A stretch of DNA of 64,000 nucleotides from Sphingobium sp. 15-1 (GTDB lineage Bacteria > Pseudomonadota > Alphaproteobacteria > Sphingomonadales > Sphingomonadaceae): assembly GCF_013375535.1 (NCBI RefSeq), contig NZ_JABXJG010000001.1, forward strand, positions 806,001-870,000, written 5' to 3'. Of this stretch, positions 48,342-58,017 are shown one piece after another. The notes below the pieces were generated by a model. That model had not been told where the DNA came from, ran no database searches, and saw only the letters and a list, made by a program, of their open reading frames with translations. How positions within the stretch are numbered: position 1 is the first letter of the stretch; the number at the start of each line of letters is the position of its first letter. The translations under genes and the position numbers were made by a program.

Positions 48342-50738
48342 ATGACTACGCAATATCCCCTTCTTCCCCTGCGCGACATCGTCGTCTTCCCGCAGATGAT
48401 CGTGCCGCTTTTCGTGGGCCGCGACAAAAGCGTTTCGGCGCTGGAATCCGCGATGGAAGGCGACAAGGAAATCTTCCTGGTTTCCCAGCTCGACCCCGCA
48501 GAGGATGATCCGGGTCAGGATTCGCTCTACGACACCGGCGTGATCGCGGTCGTCTTGCAATTGCTGAAACTGCCCGACGGCACCGTCCGCGTGCTGGTGG
48601 AGGGCAAGCAGCGCGCGCGCCTCGACGGCATCAGCCAAGCCGAAGGCCATATGCTCGCCAATGTGAGCGCGGTCGAGGAGCTGGCCGCCGAAGGGCCGGA
48701 AGCCGCCGCGCTGATGCGCTCGGTGGCCGAACAGTTCGAAAATTACGCCAAGCTCAACAAGAAGCTGCCCGCCGAAACCCCGGTGCAGTTGCGTGAGATC
48801 GAGGATGCGGGCCGTCTGGCCGATGCCATCGCCGCCAACATCAACGTCAAGGTGGCCGACAAGCAGTCGCTGCTGGTCGAGGCCGATCCGGTCAAGCGCC
48901 TCGAAATGGTCTTCGCCTTCATGGAAGGCGAGCTGGGCGTACTCCAGGTCGAGAAGAAGATTCGCGGCCGCGTGAAGCGGCAGATGGAAAAGACCCAGCG
49001 CGAATATTATCTGAACGAGCAGTTGAAGGCGATCCAGCGCGAACTGGGCAATGGCGAAGGCGAGGAAGGCGACGAACTTGCCGAACTCACCGAGAAGATC
49101 GCCAAGGCCAAGCTCAGCAAGGAAGCGCGCGCGAAAGCTACCGCCGAGCTGAAGAAGCTCAAGGGCATGCAGCCCATGTCGGCCGAAGCCACGGTCGTGC
49201 GCAACTATCTCGACGTGCTGCTCGGCCTGCCCTGGGGCAAGAAGGGCAAGGTCAAGACCGACCTCAAGAAAGCGCAGGCGATCCTCGACGAGGATCATTT
49301 CGCGCTGGAGAAGGTCAAGGACCGCATCATCGAATATCTCGCCGTGCAGGCGCGCACCAACAAGCTGAAAGGCCCGATCCTGTGCCTCGTCGGCCCTCCG
49401 GGCGTCGGCAAGACCTCGCTCGGCCGTTCGATCGCCAAGGCGACGGGCCGCGAATTCGTGCGCCAGTCGCTGGGCGGCGTGCGTGACGAAGCGGAAATCC
49501 GCGGCCACCGCCGGACTTATATCGGCTCGCTGCCGGGCAAGATCGTGACCAATCTCAAGAAGGCCGGGACGATGAACCCGCTCTTCCTGCTGGACGAGAT
49601 CGACAAGCTGGGTCAGGACTTCCGCGGCGATCCGGCCTCGGCACTGCTGGAGGTGCTGGACCCCGAGCAGAACAGCAAGTTCCAGGATCATTATCTGGAG
49701 ATCGACGTCGATCTTTCCGACGTGATGTTCGTGACGACCGCCAACTCCTTGAATTTGCCGCAGCCTTTGCTCGATCGCATGGAGATCATCCGGCTCGAAG
49801 GCTATACCGAGGACGAAAAGGTCGAGATCGCGCAGCGGCACCTGCTGCCCAAGCAGATCGACGCCCACGGCCTGAAGGAAGGCGAGTTCGAAGTCACTGA
49901 GCAGGCGGTTCGCGACCTGATCCGCTATTACACGCGGGAGGCGGGCGTCCGCACGCTGGAACGCGAAGTGGCGCGCCTCGCCCGCAAGGCGCTGCGCAAG
50001 ATCCTCGAAGGCGCCTATGACAAGGTGACGATCACGCCGGAAAATCTGGCGGACTATGCCGGCGTGCGGAAATTCCGCCATGGCGTGGGCGAGGAGGAGC
50101 ATCAGATCGGCGCGGTGACGGGCCTGGCCTGGACCGAAGTGGGCGGCGAACTGCTGACCATCGAAGCCGTGACCGTCCCCGGCAAGGGCGCGATCCGGAC
50201 CACCGGCAAGCTGGGAGAGGTCATGAACGAGTCGGTTCAGGCGGCCTTCTCCTATGTGAAGGCGCGCTCGCCCGGTTATGGGATCAAGCCCAGCATCTTC
50301 ATCCGCAAGGACATCCACATCCACCTTCCCGAAGGCGCGGTGCCCAAGGATGGCCCCTCGGCGGGCATCGGCATGGTGACGACCATCGTGTCGACGTTGA
50401 CCGGCATTCCCGTCCACAAGGACGTCGCGATGACCGGCGAAGTCACCCTGCGCGGCCGTGTCCTTCCCATTGGCGGTCTCAAGGAAAAGCTCCTCGCGGC
50501 GCTGCGCGGCGGCATCAAGACGGTGCTGATCCCGCAAGAGAATGAGAAGGATCTGGCGGAGATTCCGGCCAATATCAAGGAAGGGCTGGAGATCGTTCCC
50601 GTGTCCCATGTGGACGAGGTGCTGGCCCGCGCTCTGGTGAGCAAGCCGGAAGCGATCGCCTGGACCGAGGAGGACGACCTTGCCGCCCAGCCGAATCCGG
50701 CGCAGGGGCGGGATGGGGAAGCCTCGATCCGGCACTGA
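48342..50738 (+). CDS. lon: ATP-dependent protease Lon
   Basis: A 798-residue LonA. N-terminal substrate domain ([20 protein letters not shown]), AAA+ module with Walker [17 protein letters not shown] and Walker [13 protein letters not shown], and the Ser-Lys protease domain ([14 protein letters not shown] with the active Ser; [14 protein letters not shown] with the Lys). It degrades misfolded and regulatory proteins. It has its own putative heat-shock promoter and is followed by the HU gene, as in many proteobacteria. Confidence 0.98.
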   Translation: MTTQYPLLPLRDIVVFPQMIVPLFVGRDKSVSALESAMEGDKEIFLVSQLDPAEDDPGQDSLYDTGVIAVVLQLLKLPDGTVRVLVEGKQRARLDGISQAEGHMLANVSAVEELAAEGPEAAALMRSVAEQFENYAKLNKKLPAETPVQLREIEDAGRLADAIAANINVKVADKQSLLVEADPVKRLEMVFAFMEGELGVLQVEKKIRGRVKRQMEKTQREYYLNEQLKAIQRELGNGEGEEGDELAELTEKIAKAKLSKEARAKATAELKKLKGMQPMSAEATVVRNYLDVLLGLPWGKKGKVKTDLKKAQAILDEDHFALEKVKDRIIEYLAVQARTNKLKGPILCLVGPPGVGKTSLGRSIAKATGREFVRQSLGGVRDEAEIRGHRRTYIGSLPGKIVTNLKKAGTMNPLFLLDEIDKLGQDFRGDPASALLEVLDPEQNSKFQDHYLEIDVDLSDVMFVTTANSLNLPQPLLDRMEIIRLEGYTEDEKVEIAQRHLLPKQIDAHGLKEGEFEVTEQAVRDLIRYYTREAGVRTLEREVARLARKALRKILEGAYDKVTITPENLADYAGVRKFRHGVGEEEHQIGAVTGLAWTEVGGELLTIEAVTVPGKGAIRTTGKLGEVMNESVQAAFSYVKARSPGYGIKPSIFIRKDIHIHLPEGAVPKDGPSAGIGMVTTIVSTLTGIPVHKDVAMTGEVTLRGRVLPIGGLKEKLLAALRGGIKTVLIPQENEKDLAEIPANIKEGLEIVPVSHVDEVLARALVSKPEAIAWTEEDDLAAQPNPAQGRDGEASIRH

Positions 50739-50762
50739 TCCGGGTTCAGGAACTTCGGGTTT

Positions 50763-50812
50763 GACGGCTATTCAACAAGGTTTTGACTGAAAATCTTGTC
50801 TGAGTAGCCGTC
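50763..50812 (+). terminator. Long stem-loop after lon
   Basis: GACGGCTA (50763-50770) pairs with TAGCCGTC (50805-50812). An inner stem ACAAGGTTTT/AAAATCTTGT (50775-50784, 50790-50799, one G-U) has a five-base loop. An asymmetric internal loop separates the two stems. It lies 24 bases after the lon stop; without a U-tract it may be an mRNA-stability or attenuation structure. Confidence 0.6.
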
Positions 50813-50827
50813 GATGCAGCTTTCCCT

Positions 50828-50856
50828 TTGACAAGGCCCGAAAGCTGGGCCTTATT
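50828..50856 (+). promoter_or_regulatory. Strong sigma-70 promoter of the HU gene with palindromic spacer
   Basis: A consensus -35 TTGACA (50828-50833), a 17-base spacer and CTTATT (50851-50856). The spacer is part of a perfect inverted repeat AAGGCCC-N7-GGGCCTT (50833-50853), which could be an operator, or a transcribed hairpin if the start lies further up. The HU ATG is 60 bases downstream. Confidence 0.55.
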
Positions 50857-50915
50857 GCGCCGCCTACGCCGCGATTCCTAAGTTATCCAAACAGCTAGAA
50901 GGGGGTTCCCAAGGC

Positions 50916-51188
50916 ATGAACAAGCAGGATCTTATCAGCGCAGTCGCTGAAAGCAGCGGCCTTTCCAAGAGCGACGCCAGCAAGGCCGTCGAGGGCGTTT
51001 TCGACGCAATCACCGGCGCGCTGAAGAAGGGCGACGAAGTGCGCCTGGTCGGTTTCGGCACTTTCTCCGTTTCGCAGCGCAAGGCGTCGACCGGCCGCAA
51101 CCCGCGCACCGGCGAAACGATGACGATCAAGGCTTCGGCCCAGCCGAAGTTCAAGGCTGGCAAGGGTCTGAAGGACTCGGTCAACTAA
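50916..51188 (+). CDS. hup: DNA-binding protein HU
   Basis: A 90-residue HU/IHF-family protein. NKQDLISAVAESSGLSKSDA starts the dimer fold, followed by VGFGTFSVSQRKAS and the DNA-binding arm GRNPRTGETM. It bends and compacts DNA as a dimer. GAAGGGGG lies before the ATG. It has its own strong promoter and terminator. Confidence 0.97.
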   Translation: MNKQDLISAVAESSGLSKSDASKAVEGVFDAITGALKKGDEVRLVGFGTFSVSQRKASTGRNPRTGETMTIKASAQPKFKAGKGLKDSVN

Positions 51189-51197
51189 GAGTTTCAG

Positions 51198-51224
51198 GGG
51201 CGCTCTCTCAAGGGCGCCCTTTTT
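51198..51224 (+). terminator. Rho-independent terminator of the HU gene
   Basis: GGGCGC (51198-51203) and GCGCCC (51214-51219) form the stem, followed at once by TTTTT (51220-51224), 10 bases after the HU stop. Confidence 0.9.
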
Positions 51225-51336
51225 CATTTTTTAGCCGGCGTCGCGGTTGGCGAGAGTTTTTACGGAGAGAATGGCGCAGCAGCAGGGAGGCGGACTCCGA
51301 TGCGCGCGCCGATGTCTGAAGTCGGGAAAAGGGGTG

Positions 51337-51370
51337 GGGGCGCCAGGCTCTTCGCCCCTTTTCTTTTTTA
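51337..51370 (+). terminator. Second terminator-like hairpin before tRNA-His
   Basis: GGGGCG (51337-51342) and CGCCCC (51353-51358) form a stem followed by TTTTCTTTTTT (51359-51369). No gene is seen between this and the HU terminator, so it may be a backup terminator or end an unrecognised short RNA. Confidence 0.6.
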
Positions 51371-51462
51371 TTTCGACGCCACGCCATTTTCCGCATCCAT
51401 CCGCTTGACGGCGCGGGATGGGCCGCATATGTGGCCCTTCTCTCAGGGGCACAGCCCCTTGT

Positions 51463-51540
51463 GGCGATCGTAGCTCAGTTGGTTAGAGCGCCGGTTTGTG
51501 GTACCGGAGGTCGCGGGTTCGGATCCCGTCGATCGCCCCA
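51463..51540 (+). tRNA. tRNA-His (GTG anticodon)
   Basis: A complete cloverleaf: extra G(-1) opposite C73, acceptor GCGATCG/CGATCGC, D arm AGCTCAGTTGGTTAGAGC, anticodon stem CCGGT/ACCGG with loop TTGTGGT (anticodon GTG), TTCGGAT T loop and encoded CCA. Confidence 0.97.
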
Positions 51541-51684
51541 TTTTCTTCCTCCCTGGATCATTCGGGCCAGAGGCGATCGTTCGCTTTCTGCCCCCCGTTC
51601 GCACCGAGCGTGTCGAAGTGCCTTCTTCACCCCCCCATCATTCAGGGCTTCGCACAAGCGCCGCGGCCCTCTATAGCCGCGTCC

Positions 51685-52056
51685 ATGGACGAAGCGCGCG
51701 ACAAGGGCCTGACCCTCAATCCCAAATATGACAGAGACGGGCTGATCACCGCAGTCGTCACCGATGTGGACAGCGGCGAACTGCTGATGGTCGCCCATAT
51801 GAATGCCGAAGCGCTGAAGCTCACCGTCGACACTGGCCTTGCCCATTTCTGGTCGCGTAGCCGCCAGTCGCTCTGGAAGAAGGGCGAGACGTCGGGCCAT
51901 ATGCTGCAGGTCCGCGACATCCGCATTGATTGCGATCAGGATGCCGTCTGGGTGAAGGCTGTGCCCGCCGGCCCTACCTGCCACACGGGCGCGCGCTCCT
52001 GCTTTTTCCGCCGGATCGGTCCGGAGGGCCTGACGCCTGTCGATGCGGCTGGCTAG
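51685..52056 (+). CDS. hisI: Phosphoribosyl-AMP cyclohydrolase
   Basis: A 123-residue His[40 protein letters not shown], the Mg-binding DCDQD and the zinc-binding [10 protein letters not shown] are characteristic. It opens the purine ring of phosphoribosyl-AMP in histidine synthesis. The ATG at 51685 gives the normal family length. It overlaps the following lipoprotein gene by 14 bases, and is separate from other his genes. Confidence 0.96.
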   Translation: MDEARDKGLTLNPKYDRDGLITAVVTDVDSGELLMVAHMNAEALKLTVDTGLAHFWSRSRQSLWKKGETSGHMLQVRDIRIDCDQDAVWVKAVPAGPTCHTGARSCFFRRIGPEGLTPVDAAG

Positions 52057-52570
52057 CCTTTCCGCGCTGATCCTGCTGGCGGCGTGCCAGCGCGAAGCCA
52101 CGCCCGCCCCACGCGAAAGCGGCGTTCAGACCAGTTCCGGCCTGGAACGCGCCGCTATCGAAACCGGCGTGATCGCGGACGCGGCGAAGGTGCCCGCAAT
52201 CGGCCTCTATCAGCGCAATCATGAAGCAGGCCGCGATGCCTTCTGCGTGATCCCGGCCAGGAACGGCGATTACCGCTTTGGCCTGGAAGCGACCTTCGGT
52301 GAGGATCAGAGTTGCGCGGGCAGAGGCTCTGCACGGCGGGCGGGCGACAAGCTGATCCTCAGCTTCTCTCGCAGCGATCATTGCATCGTCGTCGCGCAAT
52401 ATGACGGCGATCAGGTCTCGCTGCCCGGCGTGGTCGATATGAAATGCGCCGACGTCTGCAAGGGACGAGGCTCGCTGGAGGGGGTCAGCTTCCCCCGCGT
52501 GGCGAGCGATGCGGCTGCGGCATTGCAGGTCCGCGACAGTGGTGGCGGCCAACTATGCGAGCCTGATTAG
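52043..52570 (+). CDS. Putative lipoprotein, unknown function
   Basis: A 175-residue protein with a lipoprotein signal ([15 protein letters not shown], lipobox LAAC). The mature part has five or more cysteines ([48 protein letters not shown], near-terminal QLCEPD) and no recognised domain. It overlaps hisI by 14 bases and ends before a strong convergent hairpin. Homologues next to hisI seem to be a sphingomonad feature, but I cannot assign a role. Confidence 0.8.
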   Translation: MRLASLSALILLAACQREATPAPRESGVQTSSGLERAAIETGVIADAAKVPAIGLYQRNHEAGRDAFCVIPARNGDYRFGLEATFGEDQSCAGRGSARRAGDKLILSFSRSDHCIVVAQYDGDQVSLPGVVDMKCADVCKGRGSLEGVSFPRVASDAAAALQVRDSGGGQLCEPD

Positions 52571-52581
52571 AGAATTCGGGC

Positions 52582-52617
52582 TATATCGTACTCCTGCCTT
52601 CGCAGGAGCACGATATA
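52582..52617. terminator. Long palindromic hairpin between convergent genes
   Basis: Arms 52582-52597 and 52602-52617 (TATATCGT.CTCCTGC and GCAGGAG.ACGATATA) pair over 16 bases with one mismatch and a CTTC loop. It belongs to the CCTGC repeat family, with AT-rich ends that give termination in both directions. Confidence 0.75.
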
Positions 52618-53814
52618 TTACTCACACGGAACGGTAGCCAACCGCATGGACCGCTGCTGCAGGTTCAACGCCAGCAGGAATATCCCCAGCCCGCCCAGGG
52701 CCAGCGCCGCGCCGATCCACCCGGTCGACGTCAGCCCATAGCCCGCCGAAATCGCCATGCCGCCCAGCCAAGGCCCCAGCGCATTGGCAAAATTGAAGGC
52801 GGCATGATGCGCGGCCGCCGCCAGCGTCTGCGCGTCGCCCGCCACGTCCATCAGCCGGGTTTGCAACACGCTGCCCAGGCCCCCGCCGCAGCCGATCAGG
52901 AAGATCACCAGCGACAAGCTCCAGATATTCCCTGCCATCAGCGGGAACAGCGCCAGCGACGCCGCGCTCCACAGCAGCACGATGATCGCCGTCCGGCTCT
53001 GCGCCCGGTCCGCCGCCCAGGCCGCGACCAGATTGCCGATCGTCATGCCCACGCCAAAGACCGCCAGCACCACCGGCACCAGCCCTTCCGACACATGGGT
53101 CACGGAAATCATGGTCGAGACGACATAGGTATAGACCGCGAACAGCCCGCCGAAACCGATGGCGCCGGTCAGCAGCGTCAGCAGCACCTGCGGCTCGCGC
53201 AGCGCGCCCAGTTCCCGCATCGGGCTGGCCCCCGGATCGCCGGCGTCGCGCGGCGCGTACAGCGCCACCAGCGTCATGGTGATCATCGCCAGCAGCGCGA
53301 CGATGCCGAAACCCCAGCGCCAACCCAGCGCCTGCCCCATCCAGTTCGCCACCGGCACGCCGATCACGGTCGCGACGGTCAGGCCGGTCATCACCCGTGC
53401 CACCGCTAGGGCGCGCCGGTCGCTCGGCACCAGGGACGCCGCCACCAGCGCCGCCACGCCGAAATAAGCGCCATGGGGCAGGCCGCTCAGGAAGCGGAAC
53501 AGCAGCATGGTCGCATAATCGGGCGACGTGGCGCTCAGCCCATTGCCGATCGCGAACAGCGCCATCAGCCCGATCAGCAGCGTCCGGCGCGGCAACCGCG
53601 CACCCAGTACCGCGATCACCGGCGCGCCCACCACCACGCCCAGCGCGTAAGCGCTGATCGCATGGCCTGCCATCGGCTCGCTGATGCGCAGGTCGCCCGC
53701 GAAAAAGGGCAGCAGGCTCATCGCCGCAAATTCGGTCGTGCCGATGGCGAAAGCGCCCATGGAGAGCGCGAGAATGACAAGAGCGGGGTGAACCTCGCGG
53801 CTGGCTCGCGCCAT
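52618..53814 (-). CDS. MFS transporter, drug/arabinose-efflux (DHA1/AraJ-like)
   Basis: A 398-residue membrane protein with 12 predicted spans. The ATG at 53812-53814 has GGAG six bases upstream; in-frame starts at 53826 and 53838 (TTG) lack one. ALSMGAFAIGTTEFAAMSLL, the VLGARLPRRTLLIGLMALFA loop and GLPHGAYFGVAALVAASLV are typical of the AraJ/YdhP-like DHA1 group. It probably exports drugs or sugars; the substrate is unknown. Confidence 0.9.
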   Translation of the reverse strand: MARASREVHPALVILALSMGAFAIGTTEFAAMSLLPFFAGDLRISEPMAGHAISAYALGVVVGAPVIAVLGARLPRRTLLIGLMALFAIGNGLSATSPDYATMLLFRFLSGLPHGAYFGVAALVAASLVPSDRRALAVARVMTGLTVATVIGVPVANWMGQALGWRWGFGIVALLAMITMTLVALYAPRDAGDPGASPMRELGALREPQVLLTLLTGAIGFGGLFAVYTYVVSTMISVTHVSEGLVPVVLAVFGVGMTIGNLVAAWAADRAQSRTAIIVLLWSAASLALFPLMAGNIWSLSLVIFLIGCGGGLGSVLQTRLMDVAGDAQTLAAAAHHAAFNFANALGPWLGGMAISAGYGLTSTGWIGAALALGGLGIFLLALNLQQRSMRLATVPCE

Positions 53815-53932
53815 CGGCTGCTCCATGTTGCGATGCAATAGGGGTTAAGTCCCGCACATGGGAGTGTTATTGGGCAAAATCAAGCGCTGGCCCGGATGAC
53901 TTTATTGCAGGTGCGTCGGCCTGAAACGCAAT

Positions 53933-54616
53933 TCAGGCGGCGGCTTTGGCATGGCTGGTGTCCAGCATCTTGCCGTCGGTGATGACGACCAGATCGCCCA
54001 GCTTCGCCACGCCGAACAGCTTTTTCGCGAAAGCCTTGGGCACGCCGATGCAGCCATGGGTGGCATTGCCCCATTGCACGTCGCTGCCGTGGATCGCCAC
54101 GCCGTCGCTGGTCAGCCGCAGCGTGTAGGGCATGGGCGCGTTGTTGTAGGTGCGGGAATAATGGTCCGCATCCTTCTCCGTGATCGGAAAGGCGCCGATC
54201 GGGCTGGGCTTGTCGTCCGCGCCGTAAATGATGACCGCCGATCCAATTTCATATCCTGCGCGGAAGACGGACAGCGTCTGCGCCTTGAGATCGACGGTGA
54301 TGATGACCGGTCCGGTCGCGGGCGCGCCGTTTTCGTCCCAGACATAGTCGCCATGGCGAAAGGGGCCGTCGATCGGCAGCACGCGTTTCACCATCAACGC
54401 ATGGGGATCGACCGCCACAGGCTGGGCGCGGGTGCGTTCGACCGGCTTGGCAGGTTTTGGGGCGGGTTTCGCAAGGGTCGGCGTCGTGGCGGGTCGATCG
54501 GGCTTCTCCGGCCCCAGATCGCGCCCGCGGCCGATCGACAGGCCAAGCAGCAGCAACACGGCAGCCGCGCCGCCCCCAATTGCCAGCTTCACTCCGATCG
54601 AAACCCGTCCTGCCAT
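53933..54616 (-). CDS. L,D-transpeptidase (YkuD domain), membrane-anchored
   Basis: A 227-residue protein: one N-terminal membrane helix (LAIGGGAAAVLLLLGLSI), a Pro/Lys/Ala-rich linker, and a YkuD domain from about residue 100. The active site is HGSDVQWGNATHGCIGVPKA (catalytic His and Cys). It forms 3-3 cross-links in peptidoglycan or attaches proteins to it. It is monocistronic, between the MFS gene and maeB. Confidence 0.93.
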   Translation of the reverse strand: MAGRVSIGVKLAIGGGAAAVLLLLGLSIGRGRDLGPEKPDRPATTPTLAKPAPKPAKPVERTRAQPVAVDPHALMVKRVLPIDGPFRHGDYVWDENGAPATGPVIITVDLKAQTLSVFRAGYEIGSAVIIYGADDKPSPIGAFPITEKDADHYSRTYNNAPMPYTLRLTSDGVAIHGSDVQWGNATHGCIGVPKAFAKKLFGVAKLGDLVVITDGKMLDTSHAKAAA

Positions 54617-54667
54617 GAACCATCCTTAGCGATCTTTGGGCGGCTCATGACGGAAAAAAGTTAAACT

Positions 54668-56935
54668 TCAGCCCTCGCGCTCCACCTCGGCCGCCGCGAT
54701 GGCGGTCAGGTTCAATATACCCCGTGCCGTCACGCCGGGCGTCAGAACATGGACAGGCTGCGCCAGCCCCACCAGCATTGGCCCCACCGTGGGCGAGCTG
54801 GACGAAGCCGACAGCGCGGTCAGCGTGATGTTCGCCGCGTCCAGATTGGGCATGACCAGCAGATTGGCCGGCCCCTCGAACCGCGAATCCGGGATCAGCC
54901 GCTCGCGCAGTCCCTGGCTGAGCGCGGCGTCGGCGTGCATTTCGCCATCAACCAGCAATTCCGGCGCGGCCTTCTTCACCAGCTTGAGCGCTTCCCGCAT
55001 TTTGCGCGCGCTGGGCGAATGCGACGCCCCGAAATTGGAGTGGGACAGCAGCGCCACCCGCGGCGTCAGGCCGAAATGCTTGAGCTCCGTCGCACCCAGC
55101 AGCGCCATTTCCGCGATCTGCTCCGGCGTCGGATCGGGCACCATATGGGTGTCCGTGATGAACAGCGCGCCCGCGTCCAGGATCAGCCCCGACAGCGCAT
55201 AGACGCGGCTGTTGCCGGGCGTGCGGTCGATGATGCGCAGCACATGCTCGACCTCTCCCCAATATTCGCTGTTGCCGCCGACCAGCGCGGCATCGACCCG
55301 CCCGGTGCGCAGCAGCATGGCGGCAGTCACGCTGGGCCGCCGATAGACATGGCGCACCACCTCGTTGGAGGATACGCCGCGCCGCGCCGCGACAGCGCGG
55401 TAAGCTTCAACCAGCTCACCCATCAGCAGATGGTCGGTTTCGGGATCGACCACTTCGACATCGCGGTCCAGTTGGAAACGCAGCCCCAGATCGGGCAGCT
55501 TCTGGTCCAATATCCGCCGCCGCGCCACGATCACCGGGCGGACGATGCCTTCGTCCAGCGCGTCCTGAATGGCGCGCAGCACGCGCTCATCCTCGCCTTC
55601 CCCGTAAGCGATGCGCCGCTGGGCGCCTCGCGCCGCTTCGAACACCGGCAGCATCAGTTGCGCCGAACGCGTGTTCTGCTGCGTCAACTGGCGCTTGTAG
55701 ACTTCAAGGTCGAGCTGCTTCTTGGCGACGCCGCTGTCCATCGCCGCCTTGGCGACGGCGCAGGCGATCTCCGCGATCAGGCGCGGGTCGAAGGGGGTGG
55801 GGATGATGTAATCCGGCCCGAAGACCAGCTTGCGCCCGCCATAGGCCTGGGCGACGCTGTCATGGGCGGGCATGCGGGCGAGGTTGGCGATGGCGTCGGC
55901 GGCGGCGACCTTCATCGCCTCGTTGATCTCGGTCGCCCGCGCGTCCAGCGCGCCCCGGAAGATATAGGGGAAGCAGAGGACGTTGTTGACCTGATTGGGA
56001 TAGTCCGACCGCCCCGTCGCGATGATGGCGTCGGGGCGCACGTCCCGCGCCGCTTCGGGGCGGATTTCCGGCTCCGGATTGGCGAGCGCGAAGATCAGCG
56101 GGTTGGGCGCCATCAGCGGCAGCCATTCGGGCTTCAGCACGCCCGGCGCCGACAGGCCCAGGAACAGGTTCGCGCCAGGCAGCACGTCGGGCAAGGTCCG
56201 CGCATTGGTGGTGCGGGCATAGCGGGCCATGTTCGGCAACATGCCCTCGCGCTCCGAATGGATGACGCCATCCTTGTCGGTCAGCGTCACATTCTCTTGT
56301 CGAAGCCCCATCGACACCAGAAGATCGACGCAGGCCAGCGCCGCCGCGCCTGCCCCGGACGTGACGAGCTTCGCATCGGCCAATGTCTTGCCCTGCAACA
56401 CCAGCGCGTTGCGCACGGCCGCCGCGACGACGATGGCGGTGCCATGCTGATCGTCGTGGAAGACCGGGATGTTCATCCGCTTCTTCAGCTCCGCCTCGAT
56501 GGCGAAGCATTCGGGCGCCTTGATGTCCTCCAGATTGATGCCGCCGAAGGTCGGCTCCAGCAGGGCGACGGCTTCGATGAATTTTTCCGGGTCGGTGGTG
56601 TCGACCTCTATGTCGAACACGTCGATGTCCGCGAATTTCTTGAAGAGGACAGCCTTGCCCTCCATCACCGGCTTGGAGGCGAGGGCGCCGATGGCTCCCA
56701 GGCCCAGCACCGCCGTGCCGTTGGAGATCACCGCGACCAGATTGCCGCGCGCGGTATAGTCCATCGCCTTTTCGGGATCTTCGGCAATGTCGACGCAGGG
56801 CGCGGCGACGCCGGGCGAATAGGCCAGCGCCAGGTCGCGCTGGTTGACCATGCGCTTGGTCGGTTCGATCCGCAGCTTTCCGGGTTGCGGATAGCGGTGA
56901 TAGTCTAGGGCGGCGCGCCGGGTGTTTTCGTCCAT
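54668..56935 (-). CDS. maeB: NADP-dependent malic enzyme with phosphotransacetylase-like domain (MaeB)
   Basis: A 755-residue protein. The N-terminal malic domain has [20 protein letters not shown], the metal site [16 protein letters not shown] and a Rossmann segment [20 protein letters not shown]. From about residue 430 there is a phosphate-acetyltransferase-like domain (typically non-catalytic and regulatory, binding acetyl-CoA). It decarboxylates malate to pyruvate with NADP. The ATG at 56933-56935 is preferred to a longer in-frame start at 56974. It lies next to malate synthase G, linking glyoxylate metabolism and NADPH supply. Confidence 0.95.
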   Translation of the reverse strand: MDENTRRAALDYHRYPQPGKLRIEPTKRMVNQRDLALAYSPGVAAPCVDIAEDPEKAMDYTARGNLVAVISNGTAVLGLGAIGALASKPVMEGKAVLFKKFADIDVFDIEVDTTDPEKFIEAVALLEPTFGGINLEDIKAPECFAIEAELKKRMNIPVFHDDQHGTAIVVAAAVRNALVLQGKTLADAKLVTSGAGAAALACVDLLVSMGLRQENVTLTDKDGVIHSEREGMLPNMARYARTTNARTLPDVLPGANLFLGLSAPGVLKPEWLPLMAPNPLIFALANPEPEIRPEAARDVRPDAIIATGRSDYPNQVNNVLCFPYIFRGALDARATEINEAMKVAAADAIANLARMPAHDSVAQAYGGRKLVFGPDYIIPTPFDPRLIAEIACAVAKAAMDSGVAKKQLDLEVYKRQLTQQNTRSAQLMLPVFEAARGAQRRIAYGEGEDERVLRAIQDALDEGIVRPVIVARRRILDQKLPDLGLRFQLDRDVEVVDPETDHLLMGELVEAYRAVAARRGVSSNEVVRHVYRRPSVTAAMLLRTGRVDAALVGGNSEYWGEVEHVLRIIDRTPGNSRVYALSGLILDAGALFITDTHMVPDPTPEQIAEMALLGATELKHFGLTPRVALLSHSNFGASHSPSARKMREALKLVKKAAPELLVDGEMHADAALSQGLRERLIPDSRFEGPANLLVMPNLDAANITLTALSASSSSPTVGPMLVGLAQPVHVLTPGVTARGILNLTAIAAAEVEREG

Positions 56936-56996
56936 GGAAGGGCCTCTAAAGTGATTTGGCGCGAAATGGAACATTGCGCGGCTCGGAAATCACGCT

Positions 56997-57923
56997 TCAA
57001 AAATGCGGCTTTTCCGCGGGGGCAATGGCCGAACGTTCCCAAGGCGGGCTGGGGGCATATAGTCCGACAAGAAAATCGACGAAGGCGGTGATGGCAAGGG
57101 GCGGATTATTCTGCGGCAGATGAACGGCATAGAGGCCGACGTCCGCCGATCCTTCATGATCCGGCATGATCTGCCGAATATCGCCATGTTCCAGCGCATC
57201 GCTCACGTCCCATAGCGAACGCAGCGCGATTCCCACGCCGGAAAGCGCCAGTTCCCGCACCATTTCGCTGCTGTTGGTGCGGACATGGCTGTCGCCTTCG
57301 ATGGAGGTCGCGCCCTTCGGCCCGATCAGCCGCCAGGGCAATTGCCCCTCCGCCGCGAGCAGGCGATGCTTTTTGAGATCGCCAATCGTCTCCGGCACGC
57401 CGAACCGCTCCAGATAGCCGGGCGCTGCGCACAGCACCCGCCGGTTCGTCGCCAGCCTGCGCGCCGCCAGCCCCGGCCCCGGATCGGCGCTGATGCGGAT
57501 GGCCAGGTCTGCCCGCGTCGCCAGCAGGTCAGCATAGTCGTCCGACAGGTCGATCTGCATTCGCACCTTGGGATGTGCCTCCAGAAACCGGCCCAGATAG
57601 GGGGCGACATGCATCCGCCCGAAGGAGGTCGGCGCGGATACCCGCAGCGTCCCCGTCGCCTCCGCCGAAACGCCGGACACGCGCCGCTCCGCCTCATCCA
57701 GCGCCGCCATGATCGCGCGCAGGTCTTCGTGCAGCCTTTCGCCCGCCGGGGTCAGCGCCAGCCGCCGCGTCGTCCGGTGGATCAGCCGCGTGCCCAGCCG
57801 CTCCTCCAGCCGCACCAGCCGCTTCGACACCATGGCGGGCGAGATGTTCAGCCGCCGCCCTGCCGCCGCCATGCCGCCTTCGTCGACGATGGTCGCGAAC
57901 AGGTCATAATCCGGGTCCATCAT
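56997..57923 (-). CDS. LysR-family transcriptional regulator
   Basis: A 308-residue LysR protein. The N-terminal HTH reads YDLFATIVDEGGMAAAGRRL, NISPAMVSKRLVRLEERLGT, followed by RTTRRLALTPAGERL. The C-terminal part is the type 2 periplasmic-binding fold. It is divergent from malate synthase G (58018), with 94 bases between, the usual layout for a LysR regulator and its target. The closest groups (e.g. TTG-type regulators) respond to diverse organic acids. Confidence 0.94.
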   Translation of the reverse strand: MMDPDYDLFATIVDEGGMAAAGRRLNISPAMVSKRLVRLEERLGTRLIHRTTRRLALTPAGERLHEDLRAIMAALDEAERRVSGVSAEATGTLRVSAPTSFGRMHVAPYLGRFLEAHPKVRMQIDLSDDYADLLATRADLAIRISADPGPGLAARRLATNRRVLCAAPGYLERFGVPETIGDLKKHRLLAAEGQLPWRLIGPKGATSIEGDSHVRTNSSEMVRELALSGVGIALRSLWDVSDALEHGDIRQIMPDHEGSADVGLYAVHLPQNNPPLAITAFVDFLVGLYAPSPPWERSAIAPAEKPHF

Positions 57924-58017
57924 TTATTTCACCAGAGGAAAATCTGAATTTGAATAACATCGTCTACCGAACATAATGCAATCCGTCTATGGTCCCGCGC
58001 CAAAGGAGATCACCCCC

